A model generated the notes under the pieces. The model worked only from the letters and a program-made list of their open reading frames with translations. It was not told the origin of the DNA and did not search any database. This document shows, in pieces, positions 13,075-25,500 of a stretch of 64,000 nt of DNA. Every line of letters starts with the position of its first letter. Within the stretch, counting starts at the first letter, position 1. The DNA is from Tubulanus polymorphus. Its lineage: Eukaryota; Nemertea; Palaeonemertea; Tubulaniformes; Tubulanidae. The DNA is taken from assembly GCF_964204645.1 (NCBI RefSeq), contig NC_134025.1, positions 25,946,001 to 26,010,000 on the forward strand, in the 5' to 3' direction. The position numbers were made by a program, and so were the translations under genes.

Positions 13075-15660
13075 AATGTTAAAAAGGTCTCTACTACTCT
13101 ACTTCTTGTCCTGTTTCAAAGAACATCGAATAAGTGATTCAGAATATTTGAAATATCGAATCAAATAATCGTATTTTATTGGAAAATATACAATTTTTTT
13201 GCCTCGAATCTAAAAACCTAATTTCATTTCGGAATATCTTTTCAAAGAAAAAACCAAAATTTACATTTTCGTGAACTCTAGAACTTTTTTTTATCAAACA
13301 GAATCTCATTATCGATCATTTGTCCGCATATCTATATATCTAATAAATAATGTTGTTAGATTTTACAAGTAAAAGGTTTGTGATTGATAGCAAAAACTCT
13401 CTTGCTATAGTGTTAGTAGTATTTAAACATTATCAGGCAGCATTTCTGGAGATTTGCATTATATCTCATTTGGCTCTGTGAAGTTACATTTCAAATCTTT
13501 TTTCTGTGATTTCTGGAAATGGCGAAAACGCGTGCATCTTGAAATTAAGTTGTTGGAATGGATTTTGTTATTACTATAAGATTGGAAAGAAATATGGGTA
13601 TAAATACTATTGACGACGGAAAACCAGGGAATGTATTGTGATTTAATCTGATCACCCATGTTTGATATTGTAACCAGTAATATGTTTGTTATCATCAAGG
13701 TTGATATCCATTTTATCTTCAGTGTCAGCATCCATCCATGCATCCCTTGAACATCAATACTGGATTGTTTCTATCTGGGCAGGCGTACTCAGGTTTTTTT
13801 TGTAAGGCTATTGATGGATGTTGACTGGGATTTAAATGTAGCCTACACAGCCCCGTTGCTCAATATTGTAAATAGTTCAATCGTGTAAATATGTTAACGT
13901 ACAATCAAACATCATATTGTTGACTGATTTGAAATATCTAAAAGATGAAAGATTTGAAGGGAAAACCGAATACCCAGGTTTCGCGTATTGAATAGAGATA
14001 TAAGCTCTTTGAACTCGTTTCCTCGATTGTTCAATGCCGAATAAATGGATGTAGCTTCGTTGACAGAGAGAGAGAGAGTGTTGGTGGGAAAAGTCTTATG
14101 GCTGAGTAAACTGAATTTTTCATGTCCACTTTATGTTTCTTTCTATATCGAATGTTCTTAAAACTTATGGATGTTTTTATTATATGAAAATCCTAAAATC
14201 GACTGAATCCTGTACTTACTGGTTCGGGCTGTTCAGAGACAAATCTAATCTGGAGAACATGTGCAATACTAAAAATTTTCATAAAACAAAAAATTATTCG
14301 CATTTTAGAGAAACAATTGAATACGATTGATTTGTTGGACCTCAGGGGTTCTCGATTCAGTGTCAATGGTTTGCTTTTAGTTCTATTTGTACATAGTGCA
14401 AGCATATATTGTAAACTTTATATATTTATAACATCAGTGTTCAACTGAATTCTATTTTTGTTAATATTATGTATATAGTTTATTTGTACCTTTCTATCAT
14501 TGATTCTAGTATAGGAGTAAACCCAGTATTTTCCTTGACACATCGAAAATTTAGCTACGTTTATGTAACATTTGCTACAGGATAGATCGTTTTCGGGCTA
14601 AAAAAGTCATTTGTTGGCCTATTAGATTATTTGCTGTCTCCGTACTCATTGCGTATTTCAAATATCCTCATACGTTTTTGATTGAGTTTGCATTTGGATA
14701 CATAGAACAAAATTTGAACAAAACTTTCTATCAAATACGACTGTTAGTGTTTTTGTCAGACCATGTACATTGATTTGTATTCTGAGTTAGCATTGTTAAA
14801 CTCGAAAAACATTGTGATTTTCGCGACATCGTTTAGTTTTTGTATTTCGTTGCCAGTGAATTCCTGAATTTTGGTGCTAGATGAAAATAATTATATAAAT
14901 TGTATCAAATCGATAAACATATTGTTTGTAATGTAAAATTGTATTATAAACAGTCCTATTATGATTGTACATTGAAACCGTTCTTTTCCGTATGAAAATT
15001 TACTATTCTGTTGTGTTGTGTTTGAACCTATAAGCATTTGTCTTTAAGTAATTGATAAATAACTGAATGGGGTACGAATGTCTTAACACTATTTTCAAGC
15101 TGAACTATTTTCAGCAGGAAAAAAATTTTGTTCAATCCAATTCAATTTCTATTCCGTTCGGATCCACATCATAAGGGAATCGGGCAAATTCACATATTTT
15201 AAGAACGTATTCCGATTCTCATCTTAGAATATATTAAACTACTAAATTGCTAATATTATTCGAACGTTCTGATTTATATATTGGGTAATAAGATATTGGT
15301 TTATAAACATATTTGTATAAGATGAATGTATTTGTGTAGATTTTGTAAAAAAAAATCCCGCCTGATTGTGATTTTCAGTGTTATGAGGCTTGTGTAAAGA
15401 CGTATTAATGAAGATCGATCATAAAATCGGTTTTCAACAGAAAAATACGGCTTATATTTGTAGTACACGAATATCCCTGACTAGCCAGGGGATATGTATA
15501 ATGCTTGTTAGTAGTAGACCCCGGAAAGGTGGGGAATTCGTGCACTACAGTTGTTATTCCAAATGTTTGTTAAGAATATGTAAATTTCCTGAAAAAAAAA
15601 ATTTAAACTGTTGAGATGTGTGTATTCCATGACAAATAAAACCGCGATCTAGTAGAATTT
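13075..15660 (+). other. RTK 3' untranslated region with poly(A) signal
   Basis: About 2.6 kb of AT-rich non-coding sequence follows the receptor kinase stop. No acceptor-linked frame is seen. The first strong AATAAA that ends this stretch is at 15635-15640, followed by a T-rich segment, so the transcript plausibly ends near 15660. Shorter alternative ends are possible. Confidence 0.55.
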
Positions 15661-18600
15661 CATTCTTGTCTTTCATTCAGTATTTCGACAAACAGGGAGG
15701 TCATCGGTTATCCCATAAAGCCCTATGCAATAGTTACCGTATGCATCATCCAACTACGAAAAGCCTCTTATATCCATTGTTTGTGTGTAAGTCGAAGTCC
15801 CTGAACCTGGTTTCACAGCCAAGATTATGTCCAAAAATTGGTTCAACTTTTCAAATTGGTCATATGACCAAGACGCCTGATCTTGAAGTGCAAGGAAGCG
15901 TATAGTATGCGGCCAGGTAGCGATGTTATTGAGATCTGGACGCGAAGAGTAGAGCAGAATTTCTAGAAAGATTCTAATATAATGATATCCTTGTATGCAA
16001 TTGATGAGTGAAGCTGAACACGGCAATTTCTTATGCATAACATTTACCAACTTTTATTATGAGAATAGTTTGTCTTCGTGTATTTCTCCTCGGGAGTTTC
16101 TATCCAGTATTGTTGTGTTGAAAAACAAATCGTGTTGATGTTAATACCTGACTCGTTAAGTAGGTATATCGGATTGTATTTTGCAATGACAAGAATGTAA
16201 CAGAGGGAGAGAGAGGCGCCTCCTTCAACAGGTATATTCAATTTGTATCGCGGGATGGTCATGTTTGTTCTTTGAGATGAGACAGCGCTAGGATCCCTCG
16301 TCTGAATTAAGAAAATGCCTGGAATGTCATTCACAGTGAATCTATGACTTGTTGATTTTATCGATGTCATTTCATAGCTTATTTAGAACCAAGAAAGCAA
16401 TCACAAAAAACAATTTGATAAAGCGATAAGATACACAAATTTCGTGATTTTATCATATGATATACGTTACAACGATAATTACATGGCATTTGACTTAAGC
16501 TACCTTATTTTAGATACATTTTTTCTCACCGAAACAGGTGAGAAAATGTGCGAATACTATATTACAGCAAAAACAAGAATATCCTGTTATGCCTGGACGA
16601 GGTCCAAAAATATAATACCCGCCTACTGGAAATTAGACCGCCTTAATGTCTATCTTCTTATGTTTATCATATGAAGTAGATAATGAATTTTCGTTAATCA
16701 TAATGAAAGGATTTTTTTTATTAATTTTCAAGGACAAGTTCATGTAACATAAAAAATGTCTATTTGGTATGGGCAACCCAAACATGGCCGCTCGATGGTT
16801 CAGTAGATCATCCTGGGTTTTGTAAAACACATTTCATATATTTGGCCAATCACACTTGATGATTATTGTAAGTCACTAATGTCACTTGACACGCTAGATT
16901 CCGTGTGTGACAATACGTAGCCCAAAAGAGAAAATAAGCCTTGGATCTTTTTAATAAAACATAATCACTATAATGTCACTTTGATCTAACGATACAATGA
17001 TAATAGATTTTATTAAAGGCGTACCTTGGTATATGCAAATTCGCAAAGTAATTCGATGTAATGTAATGCATGAAATATTGATCTGACCATATGGTTTGTA
17101 TAATTCTGGGGCCATCGACGATTTTTGGGCTCGTTCTTGTTACTTAGAATATAGCGACCAACTGTTTAGGTATAGTGTTCGGATTCGGCGCACCTTTCAG
17201 ACACGGAAATGGATGCGTCAAAGCAATGAAACGGGTATAAAGTAAAACGTAGATGTTATCAGTAATTTCTAGTAGCCGGGGATTCTAAAGATGTGAATAG
17301 AATGGCCTTATTTCTTGTAAAGACCAGATCAAACTGATAACTGTGGCCTTTCACGAAATCTGGTGGTTAAAGGGGGATGAGCCAAAACAACCGGTGTCCA
17401 AATAGGCTCGTTTATAATAAGCGAATAAATGAGTGAATTGCACAAAATGATGGTTACTAATATGGGGGTCTGAAGCCACCGTGTTAGGCATGTATGCATG
17501 TACGTGGGATGTATGATTTTGGGATAGTGCCACCCAACGCGTGGTGATCCGAGGAATTTCGGTGCGACAACAATAAGTGAACGGGTGTAACTTTTTTCAT
17601 CTAGAAACTCAGAGTACTTCGTCAGGACTTCCGTGAATATATCATTGCATGGTTTTACGTTCTATTCAACTAATAATCGAAAAGAAAAATGAAAATGTTT
17701 CATTATTCGGCAAGCGCGACCATTCAAAACTTCTCACAATAATTTCTTCCAAGAACATGACAAATAACAAAACTATAAAATATCCATATACATATTTTCT
17801 ACTGTTTTGTGACATGTAACCTGGTTTTAAATTTACAAAAGTTCATACGCTGTACAACGTGGCTAGGACAAGATTTCAATATATCATAGTTCCATTTCAT
17901 ACGAGTGAAAAAGCAGCCATCTCGTTATATTTCTTTATATTATGTTCAAGTTACCTTGTCACTTATTGATGTTTCGATGTTTAGATCCAGTAGAATTGTG
18001 ACCGCAGAAAAAAACCACAGCACTTTTTTTTACGATACCCCCTCAACAAAAACGGGACATTTTTCTAACCACAAAATCAGAAAACCATGGAATCGTGGCT
18101 CCACGACTATCTAGATGTGAGACTGGTTGGCGGTGTTGGTCGGGAGTCTTACCAAAATCATGAACAAAATCTTTTTAAGCAGAGAATATTTTGTGCTACT
18201 TTTCTTGGTTAGTTTTGACGGTGAGGGAATCAAGGCGTCGAGGTTCGTTCCCTAAGACGGATCGGCATTCATTAATGAGACTTTCTGTAAGATACTTTTG
18301 AGACTATTAACAAACAGTTTGGGACGGGCGGAAAACGGAAATGATTTATCTTTTAACATGATTATAGTCTGTTGTTCACATATAAATTCAATGAATAAAA
18401 TACACTTAATTTCCGGGCGATATAACCCGAGTAAAACGCTTTAGGGAGGCGGTTGTTTGTCAATGAGTGTTTTGAAACTACCTCAGCGATAATTTTACAA
18501 TTCATTTCCAATTAATAGGCCTTGAAAGGACGCTTGTGAAATTTGATACGGGCCCAGCTGGAAGACTGTGAGTATCGGGGTCGTGTACGGGGACATTAGG

Positions 18601-19639
18601 CATCCCCGTGGTTCTCGGTCCAATACGTCATTCACATTTGTGGCCATTGGTTGAAAAATGAGCAGCCGCTTAGCCGCGATTTACTGCTTATAATAAAGTC
18701 AAGAGGTGCTTCATTCTGGTATATTAAACCCATATTATCTTCACGACAAGCATGCCGAGCATTGTTCAAGGATAAACGAAGAGCGTTCTTCGGTACTTTT
18801 GTGCGTTTAAGTTTTCGAAGACAAAATAACCACCTTTCATTTGCTACCTATAGAACTCTATTGAATACGGCCTTTCAGTGTTTTCTGAAGATCCGTTTAG
18901 AGTCTTTAACGGATCTATGTAGCCAGCGAGTTATTATAATTCTCTTCACTAACGCTTTAGATACCGAAAGAACCCGTAAAGCACCTAAATGATCCCCCGT
19001 GGCCAAAAGTGACAGGCCCGTTAATCTGGGTTGCCGATTTAAGGTCGGTGTATATACGTACAATTATGAAGATCACGCTTTCTTTAAACCAATATTACCA
19101 AGGTGGATGCTTGTCTAATGAAGCAGACATATGTAAGAAAGGTTGTTTGAATAACGGCTGTCCGTTGTAACCAAAAGTAATCGTTTTGACTCATCTTCAC
19201 TTTTGGTACTGTGGTCTCGTGGTGAGCCTTTTGTCGTGTTGGTATCTCAATAAACCAGTCGTTTACTTACCAAAAACACCACAATCCTAAATCGCATCGT
19301 TTGTATAGTTCGGTAGCCTTGCAGGTGCGACCTTTCATCTTAGAGATCGAGATGTTTGTAAATTGTATATAAATCTGTCAGAAGCTTAGAAAACAAAAGA
19401 CGGCGATGAAGGAATATTCCAAGAAACCTAGCTTTGATACCGAATTACCAATCACTTCGCTGATTAGTGTCTTTTCATTAATTTCAAAAGAAATTGCGCT
19501 CCAACTTTGGTAACGTCCATTCAGTCATGTCCGGTTGAAAATGTGATAATTTATTTTACTTGCGAATCGAATACATTTCCTCCTCTTTCGACTATCCTAT
19601 TACTCACGACAACAACATAGAGAGACAAAATAACCGCAG
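15661..19639. other. Intergenic spacer, no gene seen
   Basis: About 4 kb between the receptor kinase 3' end and the BMP2/4 3' end. Open frames here are short (113 codons at most, 18651-18992) and show no known domain, codon pattern or splice partners. I see no repeat array. Confidence 0.55.
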
Positions 19640-21062
19640 TTTAGAATGAATTTACATTACATTTATTTAATAAATACATATAATCAAACTTGAAATGTTT
19701 GTGTTTTCATCAACTGATAAGTATCAACCCTAATATCGCCCGTGTTAGTCTTATTCACACGACCGATAATTAACAAACATAACTCTGTACCATAGTACCA
19801 GATATTGACATCATGACGTACAATACTGTTGCGTAGTTTTAACTTTTTTTCTTCTTTATTTCTGATTAAATGCATCACGGAAAAGGGTTAAGATTTAACA
19901 ACAAAAAAACTTACAAGAGCGGGGGTGTTCACAATACGATTATAAACTCACAAAAAGAATTTTACATATATACTTATAGAATCTAAACCAACTTTTACTA
20001 AAAAATGCTAACTCAAATGTCACAAATCGTTACGTTTTAACTTGCTGTTTATTTCTATAGACGACCAAGCACTTTCGCATTAACAACGTCGTTTCATCAA
20101 CGACTTTTTCATAAACTACAGTTGATATTCGCCAAATTTATTATTATGCTCGGTTGTTCCAGACAGAAAGAGATGAAAATTCTCCCTGATATTTCATTCA
20201 AACATATCTTCGTATATACTATTTACACGCCTCTTATACTATGTACACAAATTTACATGACAAATTTACACGATCAAACATGGTTTCGCCACATATTTCC
20301 TAATTCTCGCAAATCATACCGAATCATTTGTTTCGTGTACGAAGAAAGATGACAATTAACACTGCCATTGTACTAAACGAGTATACGTATATAAGGAAAA
20401 ACGAATTTTATCTGCATCCATGGCTCAGAAGGTCAAGAAAAATATTTGAATACCGGAAGTTCTTTGTGGATATTGCTGCTTACTTTTTCAATTGTAAAGG
20501 AAATTCATGCCAGCAAGCCTGTAATTACTAGGCTTTCATGGTGACATATGACCATGGGCGTTGTAAGTGTCGCTGTATATTAAAACTAGGAATAATTTCA
20601 AAAACATCAAATCTTTCTCTACGTGTATAACAGATAGTCGACCTTCTGGCATTGACGCTATATTTCCATCTCCAGTCGGAATGGATGATATTTTGTTTAG
20701 AACTTTTTTTGTTTTAATTACTAAGAGCACCAAGTATGATGTATATCCTCGATTAAAAATAAATAATTCTACTAAAAACCGTTACTACACAAAAAAAAAG
20801 AATTATTTATCGAATCAGCCAAAATTGCTCACAAATAGAATATCTAGAGTAATTTGTACTCTGAAATATTCGAGAGCCAGATCGAATAATCTAAAACCAT
20901 TACTACGGGGTTTATCACATAAATCCACAAAATCACAGCTCATAACATATTTTATATGACAACCATGAATGAAATATTTCCAAATTGCACCACACTGAAA
21001 AATGTGGCGCGCACCTTATAATAGTTTCTTTTTTACATTAAAATATTGTTTATGTAGATATA
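19640..21062 (-). other. BMP2/4 3' untranslated region
   Basis: Very AT-rich sequence downstream of the BMP2/4 stop codon (minus strand). A minus-strand AATAAA, read as TTTATT on plus at 19662-19667, would end a 1.4-kb 3' UTR. Antisense open frames in it (for example 20567-20959, plus strand) look like chance openings. Confidence 0.55.
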
Positions 21063-22405
21063 TCATCGACAACCACATCCTTCTACGACCATGTCCTGGT
21101 AGTTTTTCAAAACGACCTTTTGGTATTCGTCCAAATACAACATGGAAATAGGACTTAGTTCAGTTGGCACACAGCACGCTTTCGGCACAACGTGGGGATA
21201 CGCAGAATTAACTAAATTTTGCACAATAGCATGATTTGTAGAATTTAAATGATCGGATAACGGAAAGGGACAGTCCCCGTGACAATAATAGGCGTGATAG
21301 CCAGGTGGCGCTACGATCCAATCGTCCCATCCTACGTCACTAAAATCTACTGCTAATGGGTGTCTTTTGCACTGATCTTTCATTTTTTTTCTACGCCGAT
21401 TGTGCGATTTTCGTTTATGATTTCGGCGACTACGACCATTTCTAGTCCGTCGACGAGACCTACTCTTATTTCTTTTCGAGTCTTTCATCGCTCGACCATC
21501 GTCGCTATAAGTCACTAAAACTGGTCGTTCTTTATTCCACTTTTTATCGTCGGTCTGTAACGACCGGCGCAGACGAACGTGCGGATTGTTTTTGACCGGT
21601 TGACCATCCAACGTCGTGAAATGCACTTCGACTCCGTGGTTAACGCGCGGATTTTTCGTCCACCTATGAACGGCTTCGCTCACGTCGAACGATTCCCACG
21701 AGGAATTGCGGACATCAACCGTTCGCGTGTCTATAAGTTGTGTTATAGCTTCCTCGTTGTGTTTTGAAACCGGCGATATCACTTCGTAAACGTCGATTCT
21801 ATGTCTAAATCCGTTATTTTTCACGTTTTCGTTATGTAATGATGGGACATCATTCGGATGCATGTGTGAACGATATACACGTAATTCAGCAGCAGTCAGA
21901 GTCTCCGACTGATCTATATTCGATACGTCGAATTTGAACAACTTTCTATGAGCCTCCTGAGGTTCTTCTTTATCATCTGAAAGAACAAAATAATGATACG
22001 TGAAATGTACGGTAAAGGAATAGGAAATTAGATTCTAATGGGCTATTTCTATGTATTAGATAGAATATAGATTTTTGGAAAGTGTAGCAACTTACCGTCG
22101 TGAAAATGACTGCGGACAGTATTAGCCGAACCGACGAGCTGATTTTCTTGATCGACATGAAGCGTTCCCCATTCCTCTGTCGATTTCCTCTGTTGCAAGT
22201 ATAGCTCCCACATGTAGTCTGGAACCTCGATATTTTTACGGCCTTTCGGTCTGGTTTTTAATCCGAACATTGTAAGCAATCCTTTCTCCAGATTTTTCAA
22301 CACTTCTGGCGATAACTTTTCTTTCTTCGAATCGGACATCGTTGAACCGACTAGGATTAAAGCACAACTGAGTAGCACCAAATTTACTGTGATCACTGAG
22401 GTCAT
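21063..22405 (-). CDS. BMP2/4: BMP2/4 (Dpp-type) TGF-beta ligand precursor
   Basis: A secreted dimeric ligand of the BMP2/4/Dpp subfamily that signals through BMP type I/II receptors and Smad1/5, typically in dorsoventral patterning. Two coding exons, 22405-22096 and 21976-21063, give about 407 residues, the usual family length. The first ATG in the exon (22405) is followed by a hydrophobic signal peptide ([17 protein letters not shown]). The prodomain follows, then a strongly basic stretch with furin-type sites (RSRR, then [10 protein letters not shown]), matching the heparin-binding N terminus of mature BMP2/4. The mature domain begins around [20 protein letters not shown]. It has the seven-cysteine pattern, including ACCVP and the CGCR end, and an NST glycosylation site. 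An acceptor lies just before the start codon (minus strand ...TTTTTAG), so a non-coding first exon is likely. Confidence 0.97.
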
Positions 22406-22557
22406 GGTGTAGCCTAAAAATACATAAAAAATGGACAACATTAAGACACTGTTCACAACAAAATATTCCAAGTGTTCTCTATTCTAGATATTCTCGTTAC
22501 ACATTTGACGCCATATTGGAAAATTCGTTTCGACACGTCTGTCACCAAATCCTTACC
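22406..22557 (-). promoter_or_regulatory. BMP2/4: Probable 5' UTR intron of BMP2/4
   Basis: On the minus strand a T-rich acceptor ending TTTTTAG lies about 10 bases before the BMP2/4 ATG. A good donor, GGCG followed by GTAAGG, lies near 22556. Together they would define an intron of about 140 bases between a non-coding exon and the first coding exon. This is inferred from splice signals only. Confidence 0.4.
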
Positions 22558-25500
22558 GCCAAAATCGTTGGCTCGGCGAAAGTAGTCAGTAAGCGATTAC
22601 CAAAATGTATCATCAATTCGTCAAAGTTTTTACTGTCAATTTTAACAAAAGCTTGATTATGATTAAATCCGAACATTTGGACGCCAGAAAACGCCGCCTT
22701 CTAGTCGTACACTCCACTCTACTCCACTATATGCGATCAATGATTTTTTTCTAAATAGGAATATCAATCGTGAGTTCGATAATTCTTCCAACTGATCTAC
22801 AGAAGACATCGCAAACCAGCAACCAGTCACCGAGAATAAGTTCGTGAATAGTTGTCGGTGGTTTAGCCATGTCGATTAAAACTACAGAATACTCCGGATA
22901 CGAAATTAAGTTGCATCACTTGATTTTTTTTCGGTAAAATCCACACAAGCATTAGACACTCATAGCCGTTAGAATGGTGTATAATAAACATACGCGGAGC
23001 AACATATAGCCTATTTGCACATTTTTATCCGTATAAATAAAAGTTATAAGTATAAGACCTCATGGTCTTATTTGATGAAGTTTAGAGATAAGACGCTCTA
23101 ACGTAAACCGATCTTATGCTTGCTTTCTATCCCGTATCATTTGCTTGCAATAATAAAATCATACGCAAGACGTATGAATTCTGGCGAGAATGTGCTCGCT
23201 TCGCTATTCGGTATTTATGTTGCAATGGGCGGTTCCAACCCAACGTCACTTGCCGAGGTTTTATTACTTTTGTATAGGGCCATTATGGCGCGGAGGTGGG
23301 CCGAATATAGACGTTCTTATTATTTCTTATTTATGCGCGTTCGAATCGAGCATAGCATAACAACCTGATTTTGACGGGTATAATTTCAAGAAAAGCTGAT
23401 TAATTTCGATATTTCATGCCAAACATGGGTATTTTAGTTATTATTTCATGAAGCCAGCAGACGCTTTCTATGGGAAAAAACCCATTGCCGTTTGCGCACG
23501 CACTAGTTGAATTTCATAGAAGTTGACAATTTCGACAAAAAATTTAATTAGAATTTATGGCGGTTAATTCGCGAAATTAAACTATGCGTGATGCGGAAAT
23601 GGACTCAAAGTCTCAATTTCATGGACACGATAGAAGCGACTCGAAGGAAGAGTATACATACACGTCGTGACAGGAAATTCTAATGAAGTGCACTCAATAA
23701 AAACCACATAAAAGTTAATCGAAGATAAACTTCCATTATACTCAACGAAAATGCGTTAATTACCCGAAAGAGGTTTTACCTCCCGAATATCAAAATGACC
23801 ATCATATGGCACCTATGCGCATACGACTTGGTGAATGAATAATGGTATTTCTCAGCCATTTAAAACATCATTAAGATAACCAACAACCCATAAGCCTTGA
23901 TTGATCAGTGAATATTTTGGCAGGTCGACGAAATCATGAATCCGATCTTGAAAACGAGTTCATGCAATTCTTTCATAGTTCGAAACATTTGGCGTAAATA
24001 ATTGTAGTCAATTCTCAATAAGATTTCAATAAAAGGGTAATTATCTGATCTATCCATCTATCACAATCATAATCATACCAGACGACTCTACACAAAACGA
24101 TAGATTTAACGACAATTTTCAAGAATGCGTCAACCCTCATTATCAAATTGATTTATGACTGATCTTTATTTTAGTTGATTTGATTAAGTTATTATAAAAC
24201 AAATTTAGATAGAAACTATTTGAAAGAAATATAGAACTATATTGATTCAAAAGCCCTAATTAATTTCAAGTTTTTAATAACAAAAAGAAAAATAATTCAA
24301 AGTACTCACTGCGTCATTGAAACGCCCGTCTAGTTTAGATTGCATATTTTCCGAAAATGATCGAAAATTATGCGAAGCGGTAATATTGAGGAGTTCTTCG
24401 GATGGCGCATGCGCATAATGTGAGAAGAACCACCCCGAAAACATATGCACGAGCGAGAGAGAGAGAGAAAAAAACATTTTTTGGTTTGACAATGGTTTGC
24501 TTATTGTGAACATCAATCATAGGGGCTAAAAGCTTTTCCGAGCCCACCTACGGAGAGTTTTGACGCTGCAAATTACAGCTTTTAACTTTTAAAGTTAGTT
24601 AATGTTGTTTACGTCGTATTCAAAATTATGGCGGGAAACATCGACGAAACCTCTACCTATGAAAGAAAATATCATTTTGGATCTATTTTGGTTTTAGATT
24701 TGATTGTAGAGTGTAGAGGATGTCAATTATCTTCTTGACTATGATATAACATTAACATTTCTATTACATTTAAGACAACTAGATCATTAATTGAAATAGG
24801 TTTTTGTGAATTTCTGTCACGTTTATTTTCTTATAATCGCTGGAAATCACGCAAGAATGGAGCAGGTGCTGGAATGAAGTCAATGTGACCGCATTTATGC
24901 CTCTCAATGAAATAATCAGTCACACTCAAACACGAAGATAATCACACATAAAAACAAAGGATTCTCTTCAAACTACTGAATCTTTATGGAGCACGCCTGA
25001 GATTTCTTTGTGATCGGACATATTTTTTGATATAAAAAAATTTGTTTTAGCGCCATGAATTCGAACATTTCGGTCGTTCTTAAGTGAATTTGCAAGAGAA
25101 TGTTTGCGGTTTTTTCCTATTCATTAAACGCGATATTTTTCTTAATAATCGAAATGATGGTTGCCACATGGAGTTGGGGAGGAACCACCTGTAACCAGGT
25201 GGCCACCATCGCTTCAGTCATCTTCTATCAATCGTGAAATTCTCAGCATTTACTGAGAATATCGAATGACTATTGATAGTGAACACCTGGATATATGAAT
25301 CCCATTCATCTGGAAACCATCATAAATTATATGAATACTAGATAATATTGGCCTGATATCAGCGGATTAAAAATCTTAAGAATGTTGCCGAACGCAAATA
25401 GTGAAATCTTGGTTTAGAAAAGAAAATTCATTCCTGTATAACTTTCGATGTTTACCAAATCGTAAAATCGAGTTCAGGGAAATGGCATCTACCCTAGATA

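Noticed and set aside
18651-18992. 113-codon plus-strand frame in the spacer
   Set aside because: No known domain, no splice context, and an overlapping frame on the other strand.
20567-20959. 130-codon plus-strand frame
   Set aside because: Antisense to the AT-rich BMP2/4 3' UTR, with Lys/Asn/Tyr-rich composition expected by chance.
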